Assembly (NCBI GenBank): GCA_015499985.1
Contig: JAAAUF010000789.1
Coordinates: 710 to 19,719 of the forward strand
Length of the DNA stretch: 19,010 nt
Direction: 5' to 3'
From: Haplosporangium gracile
Lineage: Eukaryota > Mortierellomycota > Mortierellomycetes > Mortierellales > Mortierellaceae
A program made the translations under genes and the position numbers. The notes under the pieces were generated by a model that saw only the letters and a program-made list of their open reading frames with translations, did no database searches and had not been told where the DNA came from. Numbering within the stretch: the stretch's first letter is position 1; every line of letters begins with the position of its first letter. Shown here in pieces: positions 9,301-19,010 of this stretch.

Positions 9301-9739
9301 CACCGCGCCCCTGAACCAGCTCAAGTTGCACCTCTCACCCCTGGGCATGGACTTTGCTGCTTCTTTCGTTAACTGCGGCCCCATGCGTGTTGATGTGGGC
9401 TCAATCGACATTATGGTCAAGCAAGGACCTAACACCGACGTCATCGAGATCCAGAACTTGGGAGGTTCCATCCATTTCAACTACGTCAACCAGAACGGCG
9501 GCAATAACCTCTTGGCGTTCAACGCCTCCTTGAAATTCAACTTCTTGCAGTTCTTCACCATCATTGGGGCGCTTCTGAACCCTAAGGACAACTTCCAGTT
9601 TGTGTACTCGATGAAGACCGCCTCAAGTCAGCCTATGCCCTGGTTACAGGACGCTCTGAACGGTGTGCCTGATACCCTCTTTGCCAACCTCTTATTTATC
9701 CTCGTTAAGGCCCTCCAAAACGTCAATTTTGGTTTTTAA

Positions 9740-11968
9740 TGGGATGGAGAGAGAGAGAGGTGGTGATGCTATCGCTTCTGGTACTTTATTTTTGTCAATG
9801 TAGAATGTAGAACGCAAAACTTAATTATGATAGCGACTACGATCAAGTTGAATATGAAAGCAAACACGAAGCGAATTCTGTACAAAAAAACCTCAATAAA
9901 ACGATCATTTTATTAAAGAACCAACTCCCCCCCCCCTCCCCCTCCGTGTGCCATAGTGGTGTTTGTGTGGATGAATGGGTCATTGGAATACAGGATAGAA
10001 AGGTACACTTCCAAATGGAACAATGCTACCAACGGGGGTTTTTTTTCTCTTTATTTTTTCCCTATCCAGACATTCATTAAAAAAGGTACTACCATCCATC
10101 CATCATTCCCTCTCTTCGAACGCTTTTGTCCTTTGTGTTCGCTTGACGAAACCAGGCGAGGGGGCCATAAGGCTCGCGAGACGGTTTGTCACAATAGAAC
10201 AAAAGAGGAGAACCAACAAACAGACAATATTACATACTTTCTGTTTCCTTTCCCCCTCTTCTCTTCGAGTAATTTTGTTGCTATGAATGTGCACTTGTTT
10301 GGTTGTAAAGAAAACAAAAACGTAAAGTGATGAGAAAGTCTGCTACGAGTGCTAAGGATGATGCCGAGACACTTAAAGAAACCAGTACACACCTTGCAAA
10401 AGAAAAATAAATAAGGAACGCCAGGAGTAGTCATTTTGGGCGATATGCTAGTGGATTTTTGTGCCTGAACTAGGAAATGGGGGTGAGTGTGCATCTATTG
10501 TAATGATGTGAGAGCCTATGCCGTGACCTGAATTAAACAGTTGATAAGAGGAAGAGGGCGGTGCTTGTTTGCTTGCAGGGACATGGACCATTGACGGCTA
10601 CTGCATCGGCTTGATATTATTTTACATCTCCGCGCGCCACTTCTGACCTACTTTATACCTTACTCTCCCTCCATATCGTAATTTTCCACTCATGTCCAGC
10701 ATACACAGCACATCCAAACCAGATGGTACTCATGGGTCAGTTGCTATGGTTCGATTGGCAAGGATCGATACCTGAAACGAAACGAAGCACTTACATTTTG
10801 ACTCGATGGTTTTGAATGAGGGAAGGACAGGAAACCACAGGACTATTGCCCGTGGATACATTTTTTTTTTTTTTTTTGCTTTGAAGTGTTTTTGCTGACA
10901 GGGAAGTAAACAGTGGGACAAATGAACGTTTTTTTTTGGCCAATGGACCAAGCAAAGTGTACAGTACATACATAACAACTGAGTCGAGAGAGATAGGAGG
11001 GGGCCATGTTGAGACTCAATACTAATCTCTCTTTTAAAGTTGGTTAATATATCGTGCGTCATGGAGAGCATACAAAAAAAGAGATTTTGAAGACGCACAT
11101 GGCAATTTGGACGTCTTGTGCTGACAGATTTTATTTGCTTCGACATGCAACCTAATATCCGCTACTCTACGACCACTATGCGGACGCCGTGTAGAGGGAT
11201 ATTGAGGTAGCTGGAGGAGAACATCGCCTGATGTTTTCTGTTGTTTTGTCTAATAAAGCTGGTCTGCTATTGCTTCTTGTCCTACATTGCCCAATTGGAT
11301 GTCACCCCCTTCTCTATCCTGTCCCTCAATCTCCCTCCTCCCTATCTTTTGTATTTTTGTGAGGGAGGACAAGGTGTAGGGGTGCCACAATTTTTTTTAA
11401 CTGTCGCTCACTTCCTTGCTTCGATGTATTCTCCACGCTATAAATCTGTGGGGGGAAATCCCCGAAACCTTGTTGCTCAGCTACACGCAACACGCTCGTT
11501 CGATGCTTGCTTATTAGTTCCGAGGGAAAGCTTACTCTGGGCCTCTTAATTCCCCCTTCTCTCTTCAATATCTTTGTAGCCTTGCAAAGGACTTGATGAT
11601 GCCAGTCCGGGGACAAGATACCAGGTACTTGGATATGACAATTTGCGGACGTCAATAAGGAAATAAAAAAGAGAAAAAAGACAAAAAAAAAGATCTTCAA
11701 GGGGTATCTTTCGTATTCAGCACAGATACTGAGGAGGGGGCAGAGAGACAAGAGGAAAGACAGGAGGACAGATAGTACCGCTCGGTGTGTATGCGCAAAG
11801 GTACATGTACATTGCGCTTAGTAACCCTAATAAGCATGCGCATTCTCATTTCAGAGTTAAAAAAAAGAGCTATCTGGGATCTGTAAGAGACGGTCATTCG
11901 TACAGTCAGTCTACTCGTTCAAGAAGCTGATTCGATGGTGTTCATTGTAAACTGACACTCACATATAC
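9740..11968. other. Intergenic, low-complexity, no gene seen
   Basis: This stretch separates the pseudogene from the leader of the intact gene. It holds a GA repeat (9747-9759), a ten-C run followed by C-rich sequence (9927-9945), and T runs, the longest 17 nt at 10861-10877. The open frames on both strands are short, made of simple sequence, and lack recognisable motifs. I found no tRNA or rRNA signature, and no transposon ends or coding remnants. Confidence 0.6.
9895..9900 (+). terminator. Poly(A) signal AATAAA of the pseudogene
   Basis: The hexamer lies 155 nt after the inherited TAA stop, in an A-rich stretch, and may be a relic of the working gene's 3' end. It has no obvious similarity to the 3' flank of the intact copy. 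Confidence 0.4.
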
Positions 11969-12184
11969 CATTTCTCTTTCCCTTTCTTCACTTGTGCCGC
12001 CCTTTTTTTCTTCTTTTCATTTTCGTTGTTGCCATTCCCCTCTCTTCTCCCTTCTCTTTGCGTATTTATTTCATTCCCTCCTTGTCAGGTTACCCTCCTC
12101 GCCTTGTTTTCTTATTCCTTTCTTCTCGCCCCCTCCCCTTCCCCTTCTGGCCACCCTTTCGCACTCCCTCACTCCTTCTACAGG
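11969..12184 (+). promoter_or_regulatory. Pyrimidine-rich promoter/leader of the giant gene
   Basis: The plus strand is almost entirely C and T for some 215 nt, ending in CTACAG. Such CT tracts are common upstream of highly expressed fungal genes and near transcription starts. It is followed by about 300 nt of mixed leader before the first ATG. CAG or TAG acceptor-like sites at the tract end and near 12380 leave room for a 5' UTR intron, which I cannot place. Confidence 0.5.
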
Positions 12185-12487
12185 CACCATCCTCTTGATC
12201 ATTTATCTGTCGTTCTGACGACTTGTTGAAGGCAAGTCCTGCATATCCTCAATTTCAGCATTACATCTATCTCATACCTTGCCTCACATCATTGAACAAC
12301 AATCAACCGGTACCACATATCCAAAAAAACATCTCAACGAGCGTGCAATACTAACACCAGATCGTCTTTACTTTTTACAGGGATAACGCAACTCTCCCTC
12401 CGATAGCTTTACAACGTACATACTCTGTCCCTTCTTTCACAAACCTCCGCCTTCATGACCCCACCCCTCTCCACACGAAGCTCAAAA

Positions 12488-12565
12488 ATGAGATTCCTCG
12501 TAGCAATGACGACACTAGTCGGCGCTTCGATGGTCGCATCCATATTCCTCCCCATCGCCACAGCT
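12488..12565 (+). other. Signal peptide
   Basis: The protein starts with MR followed by a hydrophobic stretch of about 20 residues (FLVAMTTLVGAS...), then ends in IATA before Asp. The A-x-A pattern at residues 24-26 suits signal peptidase. If cleavage failed, it would act as a type II membrane anchor. Confidence 0.75.
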
Positions 12566-15500
12566 GACACGATAACCGACTCCCCCGGCGCCATCATCCT
12601 CGGTGGGCTCGGTTCTCTGGTGCCCAAGCCATCCCCCAGCACCGCAACGAGTTACATCACACCTGGCATGGCCAATATCACCAGTGTCGGCGTCTTTGTC
12701 AATACGTCAACTCTCATCTCCTTCACCGCAAACGGCACACTCAAGAACCCTCTCAGCGAGTCCCCTCTACCACTTGGTCGCGCTGGATTCAGTATTGCGG
12801 TCGATGGTCAAAATATCGCCAACATCACGACATACAACTTGACCCTGCCTGGTGGAACGGGTCCTGTCTTTCTCAACGCCACCATCGCCCTGCCTGAAGT
12901 GTCTTCTAGTCCTGCGATACAAGCTTCTCTTAATAACCTCGTCACCAATCTCTTGGGCAAAACTACTCCCAGCGGCCCTCCACCGGTAATCGTCATTTCT
13001 GATTTTACCCTCTCTGGAATCAACATGGGGTTGCCATCCATTACTATCCCTGTCCAGTCTGCATCGTCCGCTCCCCCACCTATACCAGACGCCATCCCAC
13101 CTCCTCCAGTCATTGGTACCTGGGGTATTTTGAACCCTGGTGTTGCCTTTGAGGCACCTACGCTCAAGAAACTGGTCATCAAAGCTGTCTCGGGTGCCAA
13201 GCTGACTCTTGCTGCTGACTTTGAATGGAACAACCCGTTGAATATTGCCCTCGATATCCCGTTTATTGCGGCTGACCTTGGCTTTAACAGCACTCGTGTT
13301 GCTACCATTGGCATGCATGCTGTCCAGCTGGCCCCTGGTCGTATGACTGCTGATACCCAGATCGACCTCACGTTCAACAACGATGTTGAAGCTTCCGTCC
13401 AACTCTCAGCTTTTATTCGTGACTTTCTTGCTGGTGTGTAAATCTAAAACGAGTTCATCAAATTAATTTTTCGCGTTCGGACATGCAGCCCGCACAACGA
13501 GCTAACACCCCTTCCTTTATTTTCTGTCCCTTTTGCGTTGCAGGCCAGCTCAGCCAGACTGTGAACATTGGCAACCTGTCCTTCGGCAACTCTAGTGACA
13601 CCTCTGCGACAGGCACGGTCCTCAACACCTTGTTCAGCGGTGTCACTGTTGACTTACCCCTATTGGGCTATAATACCATTGTTCTTCAGCAGTTGGTCCT
13701 GGGGCTCGTCGAGCCGTTCCTCCCCTTCCCTATCGACCTTAGCAAGCTCGGTGGTTCTGGTGCTTCCATATTGCAGTATATTCAGAGCCTGGCCATATCC
13801 ACCGCTCCTGGGCACACTCTCTTGATCCAACCCAAGATCCAGCTTCCCTCCCCCTTCTTGTTGGACTTGAATATTCCATACCTCGCTTTGGATGTCAACT
13901 TCAATGACAACTTGCTTGGTCAGTTGTTCCTGACCAACCTTGTCGGTTCTGGTCAGGGTAAGATCGCAGTGTCGCTCGGCATTGGACTCGTCTTCAGACA
14001 ACCAAACCCATCGGTTCCCGCTACTGTTGCACAGTTGTTGAACGGAATCTCTACCGGCGCGCCTAGTGATACCACTGCTGGTGTTGGGAATTTGGCTATC
14101 GGTGTCTCTCCTTCAGATGCCATTAACACTCTCAGCGGCCTTTCAGCGTCTGGTCCCTTCTCGAGTATCATCGCGGGCTCGCTCGGTGGTGGTAGCTCTC
14201 TCCAGACCAACATTACCGTTGTCCAGAACGCAATCAGCATCAAAGCCGGATCTCTTTTTGAGTTGGTAATCCATGGTGCCAGCATCAATGTCCTCCCCAA
14301 CAATCTCATCACCGCTGTCGTCAAGCTCGAGGTCTTTTTGGGTCTCCCAGTTGTTGCCAACATTGGCTACTTTGGCATCCAGGCTCAGTTGGATGGCTCC
14401 CAGCTGGCTGATCTGGAGATGAACACTGGCCTTAACTACGCTGGTGGCCGTGTTCAGATGGATGCTGGTATTGCTTTCAACGTCGGCACTGGCCCCACTA
14501 TCAGCAGCAAAGTTGCTGCTCTTGTCAACGCTATCATCGCAAAGCAGGCTGTTGCTGGCAGTATCGGCATTTCTGGAATTGTCATTGGTGATAATCCAAG
14601 TGACATCATTGATGCCCTCTCTGGTCTCTCGTTTGCTCTGCCCCTCAGTGGTCTATTGGGCAGTGATAGTAAGTATTCCCTTCTTTTCCATTGAGCTGGT
14701 GGATGTTTGGTCTAAGTGTGTGCGTCGTTGTTTGTTTTAGATAAAGTTGGATCATTCACAGCACTGACCAAATTATCTTTCTGTTTCTCATCCCATTCTC
14801 TCACAGCCTCCTCTGGCGGGTTTCTCAACGGTACACTCGCTCAGCTCGGCTTCAACCTTGCCGACTTTTCACTATCCACTATCCCCAATGCCGGTCTCCG
14901 CGTCGGTGCAAGGGCTACCTTCTCCAACCCCATCCCCATCTCCGTCTCTGTCCCCTACATCGGGATCAACGGTGGCCTTGACAATGTTGATCTTGCAACC
15001 CTTGGCCTCAACGACCTGGCCTTTGTCCCCGGTGCCAACTCCCTCCAGGCCAGCATCGATCTCAATTTCAACAACGCTATCGCTAGCCAGGCCAAAATCA
15101 CTGCCTTCCTTGCCAAACTCCTGAGTGATCAGTTTGGTAGCACCCCTGAGCAGTTGACTCTCCACAACCTGCGCATCGGTGCTTCACCCTCGAATTATTT
15201 TGATCTGTTCTCGCAGATCAATATTGCCTACCCGTCCAAGGATCTCTTCACCAAGTCCAACCTGGATACTCTCTATGCCATGTTGGGTATTGATTTTTCC
15301 AAGGCGGCCGGCACTCTTTTGGATAAGCTGAAGATTGGCGCAATATCTTTGGGTCTAGACGAGGCCCCTGTCATGGACCTTAGTACCTCGATCGCGCTCG
15401 GCAACTTTTCCCTGAAAGCTGCAGTCGACATTGGATATTTCGGTTTGGATCTTGCACTTGACAATCACGTCCTGGGCCACGTTGACATCCCCTCGATAAA

Positions 15501-18500
15501 CATCTCGACCTCCAACAACCAACTCATCCTTGCCCTCAAGGCTGCCATCACCGTCGAGGATACACCTGCAGTCCAGACCGACATCGCCAACATTGTCGAC
15601 TTTTTGTCGTCCAATACTACCACTGCTTCTCCTGTCAGCAACCTTGTGGTTTCCAAGCCTGTGTTTGGAGTCTCGGAGTCGGACAACATCCAGACATTTG
15701 CCTTGCTCCAGTACCCCTTTGCTCTGACTGAGGTGATGACCAAGGCTAGAATGAGCATTGCACAGTTGTTTTCCGGCGCTGGTGGACTTATCACGAACAA
15801 CATGGTCCTGTCTGGACTCGTCCTGGACTTGAACAGTCCCTCGGTCGCTGGTGTGCAAGGTGGTCTCCAGATTAAGGGCCTCACTCTCCCTGTCGATCTC
15901 AGCATCAGCTATATCGGTGCGTCCCTCGGATTGGATGCCATTCCCTTGGGCGATCTCACCATCCCTTCGTTGGCCTTAACCTCGGCCAACAACCAGCTCT
16001 TGATTGACTTCAAGGCAAGCCTCAACCTCCAGCAAGGCGAGGAAGCCAGCTCCCAAGTTGCCAAGTTGTTCGGTGCCCTTCTTTACCCTGGCAAGGTCAT
16101 CTCTCCTACCAACCTCGTCATATACAACCCTGTCTTTGGTGGCGACCCACAGCACCTCTTCCATATCCTGTCCCAGGTCAAGTTTAACATTGCCGTCGCC
16201 CCCTACATGCAAAAGCTTGGAGCGATCTTTAGTGGTAGTAGTGGTAGCCTGTTGGATGATCTCGCCCTCGGAGCACTGAAGGTCAACCTCAACAACCCAC
16301 AGACCATCGGTATCGATACGACTGTTGCCATCAAGAACGTCACCATTCCTGCCGAAATCAAGCTGAACTATGTCGGTCTCAATCTCGCTCTCAACACTGT
16401 CGGTCTGGCCCAAGTTACTAGCCCCCAGTTCACTCTTACGCCTGTCAATGGTGCTCTTTCCATCTCTGCGCACCTTGACATTGACATGTCGATCAGCAAG
16501 GAGCTCAACTCAGCCATCAATAACTTAATTAGTGCGGTCGTCAATAATCAAACCGTCCCCGCCACTAACCTCGTTCTCTCTGGCCTGGTCTTTGGCGGCT
16601 CTCAGACTAACGTCTTCACTATTCTCCAGGGTCTTACCATCCCCATCGACGTATCGTCCTATGTTGCCAAGCTCGGAGGCCTTCTCAGCGGCGCAGGTTC
16701 ATTGTTGAACGGTCTTGGTCTCTCGGGTCTTGCGATCGATTTGAACCAGGCTCCTAATATCGGTATCGATGCCAACATTGCTCTCCAGAACTGGGCCCTC
16801 CCTGCCGAGTTGACTGTCGGATATGTTGGCCTGAGCATGTCTGCCAGCAATGTACCTCTGGCCAAGATCGGCATCCCCAAGATTCAGCTCGGCACCAGTG
16901 GCACTAGCTTGACCATCGCCACTCACCTCGGTATTGCCTTGGAGGAGAGCGATAGTACTCAGACTTTGGCTGCTGGCCTTGTTAATGCTCTTGTTGCTGG
17001 GCAGACTCCTCAGGGTACTGTTGTCTTTTCTGGTCTCACCTTTGGTCCAAGCGAGAGTAATGTCTACACCTTCCTCCAGGGCATCCAAATCCCCATTCCG
17101 ATCTCTAGTATCATCTCGGTTGTCGCCCCTGCTACTGGTGGGCCCGGCGCTGGAAACTCGTTCTTGGACAAGCTGAGCCTCCAGAGCGCTGACATCAACA
17201 TGAAGAACCCTCCTAGCATCGGTGCCGATTTTGCAATCGCCCTCCTCGGCTACCAGTTTGACGCCAAGCTGTTGCTTAACTATGTCAGTCTCCGCGCCTT
17301 CTTGGACACCACCTCATTGGCGACTGTCTCTGTCCCCGGTATTGCTCTCTCCTCTGGCAACAACCAGATCGCCGTCAAGGCCAATGCTCTGCTCAACTTG
17401 GCCAGCGGTAGCGATATCCAGGCCAAGATTGCGGCCATTGCTGCAGAGGCCATGGGTAACGGCGGCGGAGCGCAGAATGTCAACTTGGTTCTGTCTAATA
17501 TTGCCTTTGGAGGCACTGCTGAAAAGGTGTTCCATATCCTGGACAAGGTCAAGGTCTCGATTCCTATTGGCCCTTACATCCAGCAGTTCGCGGCTTGGGT
17601 CGGTCGCATTGTCTCTGGCGGCAGCAGCAACTCTACACTCAGTATCAGCCAGTTGGATATTACAGCCCCTGGTGCCACCGAGCTTTCTGTTGCTGTTGGT
17701 GCCGCGATCGGCGGTATTGGGTCTAAGGTCTCGGTCGAGATGCCGTACATCGGTCTTCAGGCCTCAGCTAACGGCAATGGGTTCGTTTATCCCACGATCA
17801 ATGACTTGCAATTGGCTAACGGCAAGCTGGCTCTCACATTGGCTCTTCCCTTCCAACCCGCTGCCAAGAGCATCATTGCCTCGCTTTCAAATCCAATCTC
17901 AGAGCTCCTGTTCTCGACAGTCGGCAATGTCCCTGGTTCACTCATCATCAACAGCGTCAAGTTTGGTGCCTCTGCTGGTCAGTCTTTTGACCTCGCCTCC
18001 AAAATCGGTCTGACGTTCAGTGTCAACTCGGTCTTCCAGTACTTGCAGTCGTTCATGGGTAAGCCCGGGTCACTCCAATTAAGCGACGTAAATGCCCTCC
18101 TCACCGCGACCGGCGTCGAGGCATCAATCGCCATCTCGGGTGCTTCTCTGAACGGTCTGCCTCTGAAGCTCAATTTCCCTATCAGTCTTGCGGGCTACTA
18201 CAAGAACGATACCTTTGTGACCGCAGACATCACATCGATGGACCTAAACCGCTCCCCTTGGTCCCTCGGTACCACTATCCGAGCTGATGAGCCTGCGGCC
18301 CAACCTGCGGTGAGCTCGATGATCACCAACAGTCTGCAGGGCAAGAACGTTATTCAGGATATCACCCTACGAGGCATCAACCTGGGTCCATGCACAGTCT
18401 TCACCGGTCTGACGATCTACCCCCCCGCAATGGGCTCCGACTCCTCCATGTCAGCCACAGACGTCAAGACCCACCTCTCCCCCTTGAGCGCAGACTTTTC

Positions 18501-18882
18501 CGTCACCTACCCCAACAAAGGCCCGCTCCGAGTCGACATGGGCCCTATCCACATCCTCATCAAACAAGGTCCCACTACCGACGTCATGGAAATCTACAAC
18601 ACCAACCCTACCCCTTCCTCCCCCATCCACATCAACAACATCCTTCAAAACGCAGGCAACAACCAGATCCCGATGCTGGCCATGATGAAATTCAGTTTCT
18701 TTGAATTTTTTGGTGTCCTGGCGGGATTGATGAATCCAGGGGATAGGTTCCAGTTTGAGTTCTTGGTCAAGACTGCCGGTGGAGAGGAGGAGATTGGGTG
18801 GTTGAGGGATGGGTTGAATGGGGTATCGGATGTGGTTTACGGAAGTTTTTTGCCGGGGATCGCCAAAAACCTTGTCTTCTGA
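12488..18882 (+). CDS. Giant exported protein with ~12 DUF3712/LEA-2-like modules
   Basis: Exons are 12488-13433, 13544-14668 and 14807-18882, giving 2,048 residues. I chose the ATG at 12488 for its A at -3 and a normal signal-peptide start; an in-frame ATG at 12455 (T at -3) would add 11 residues. After the signal peptide come six N-glycosylation sequons (N63, N72, N82, N112, N117, N130), a Pro-rich linker near 200-220, and modules starting at about 60, 223, 388, 530, 694, 859, 1016, 1170, 1321, 1473, 1631 and 1775, then a distinct tail of about 120 residues. A typical module has an NP-type motif (LNNPQTIGID), a Y(V/I)GL strand and an (F/I)Gx(S/D) turn. This resembles fungal DUF3712 and the LEA-2/WHy fold; yeast vacuolar Tag1 is, from memory, a relative with few modules. 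LEA-2 domains are suspected of binding lipid, so a lumenal or secreted lipid-handling or structural role is possible but unproven. Only one Cys is present and no further membrane segment. Codons are strongly C-ending, suggesting high expression. Confidence 0.9.
13434..13543 (+). other. Intron 1 of the giant gene
   Basis: This is a 110-nt phase-1 intron with donor GTGTGT, CTAAC near 13502 as a likely branch, and acceptor GTTGCAG. Splicing joins DFLA to GQLSQTVN inside module 2. Without it the frame stops at once (GTG TAA). Confidence 0.88.
14669..14806 (+). other. Intron 2 of the giant gene
   Basis: This is a 138-nt phase-1 intron with donor GTAAGT and acceptor TCTCACAG. The pseudogene's equivalent intron is 136 nt. 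An earlier acceptor (TTTGTTTTAG, ending 14740) is also in frame and would add 22 residues. Confidence 0.78.
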
Positions 18883-18923
18883 TAGATACAGAGACAAAAG
18901 AGAGACACTTGATTGAAGGAGTA

Positions 18924-18929
18924 ATAAAA
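18924..18929 (+). terminator. Poly(A) signal AATAAA of the giant gene
   Basis: The hexamer lies 42 nt after the TGA stop. A genomic run of 16 A follows at 18987-19002, which could be mistaken for a poly(A) tail in cDNA priming. Confidence 0.6.
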
Positions 18930-19010
18930 GTAGTCAGTTCCTGTACTCTTTGATTTTTGTTGTTTTCGTTGTTGCTTTTCTGGCACAAAAAAAAAAAAAA
19001 AAGAAGCGCT

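Larger units (their letters stand above)
5753..9739 (+). pseudogene. 5'-truncated pseudogene of the giant modular protein
   Basis: The copy is colinear with 14364-18882 of the intact gene, but has no start codon, signal peptide or modules 1-3. It keeps an intron at the same place (6058-6193). In-frame stops lie at 6610, 7523, 7601, 7940 and 8018. Reading-frame breaks lie at about 6802 (deletion of intact positions about 15406-15957, net 551 nt), about 8055 (1 nt lost), about 8315 (4 nt lost) and about 8745 (1 nt lost). From 8759 to the natural TAA at 9739 the frame is open (326 codons) and aligns with the intact C terminus at very roughly 45% identity by eye. Modules 7-9 look nearer 60%, and the first 156 bp about 97% at DNA level. 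Four cysteines have appeared where the intact protein has none. The copy still uses C-ending codons, so it was probably a working, divergent paralogue before it died. Confidence 0.92.
12665..18500 (+). repeat. Tandem protein-coding modules, period ~142-165 codons
   Basis: The repeat is visible at protein level, not as DNA identity. Module starts, aligned on a G-(S/N)-x-L-x-x-L type opening, fall at about 13154, 13759, 14185, 14815, 15310, 15781, 16243, 16696, 17152, 17626 and 18058. Modules 6-11 are the most regular (151-158 codons apart). The (F/I)G motif recurs in each, for example FGVSESD, FGGDPQH, FGGSQTN, FGPSESN, FGGTAEK, FGASAGQ. The modules have diverged enough that unequal crossing-over must be old. 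Confidence 0.85.

Noticed and set aside
10740..10780. tRNA-like GGTTCGATT box
   Set aside because: No matching stems, anticodon arm or A box around it.
10730..11146. 138-codon minus-strand frame
   Set aside because: It spans a 17-nt homopolymer read as poly-Lys and has no family signature; probably chance.
11326..11751. 141-codon minus-strand frame
   Set aside because: A Phe-rich hydrophobic run comes from A/T runs in the DNA; no other coding evidence.
12767..13402. Long minus-strand frames opposite the giant gene
   Set aside because: Shadows produced by the strong codon bias of the plus-strand gene.

Overview
The window looks like fungal nuclear DNA. Its genes have short introns (about 100-140 nt) with GT..AG ends, several with CTAAC/TACTAAC-type branch sequences, AATAAA signals after stop codons, pyrimidine-rich leaders, and C-ending codons in the largest gene. 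Intron style and the giant repeat protein fit an early-diverging Mucoromycota fungus, perhaps a Mortierella relative. That placement is inference; nothing here fixes the species.

Layout. Positions 1-1839 hold no convincing gene; the distal part is 3' UTR of a minus-strand B-type cyclin gene (4034 down to 1840, four exons). The cyclin has a KEN box in its first exon, a D-box in its second, and two cyclin folds. A 395-nt divergent promoter with E2F/MCB-like motifs separates it from an intronless plus-strand gene (4430-5173) for a 247-residue protein with a GNAT-like C-terminal half.

The rest of the window is a head-to-tail pair of paralogues. The downstream copy (12488-18882, three exons) is intact. 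It encodes about 2,048 residues: a signal peptide followed by about twelve tandem modules with a period of roughly 142-165 residues. The modules carry NP and (F/I)Gx(S/D) signatures resembling fungal DUF3712 / LEA-2 (WHy) domains. The upstream copy (5753-9739) is a pseudogene. It starts abruptly in module 4, keeps a homologous intron, and carries an internal deletion of about 550 bp, five in-frame stops and four frameshifts. Its first 156 bp, at the truncation point, match the intact gene at about 97%, while distal parts are far more diverged. This suggests a gene-conversion or repair event. Between the two copies is 2.7 kb of low-complexity, apparently non-coding DNA ending in the pyrimidine-rich leader of the intact gene.

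The cyclin and GNAT-like genes share a promoter region, but nothing shows a functional link with the repeat-protein pair. The most unusual item is the giant, nearly cysteine-free multi-LEA-2-like exported protein and its decaying neighbour.
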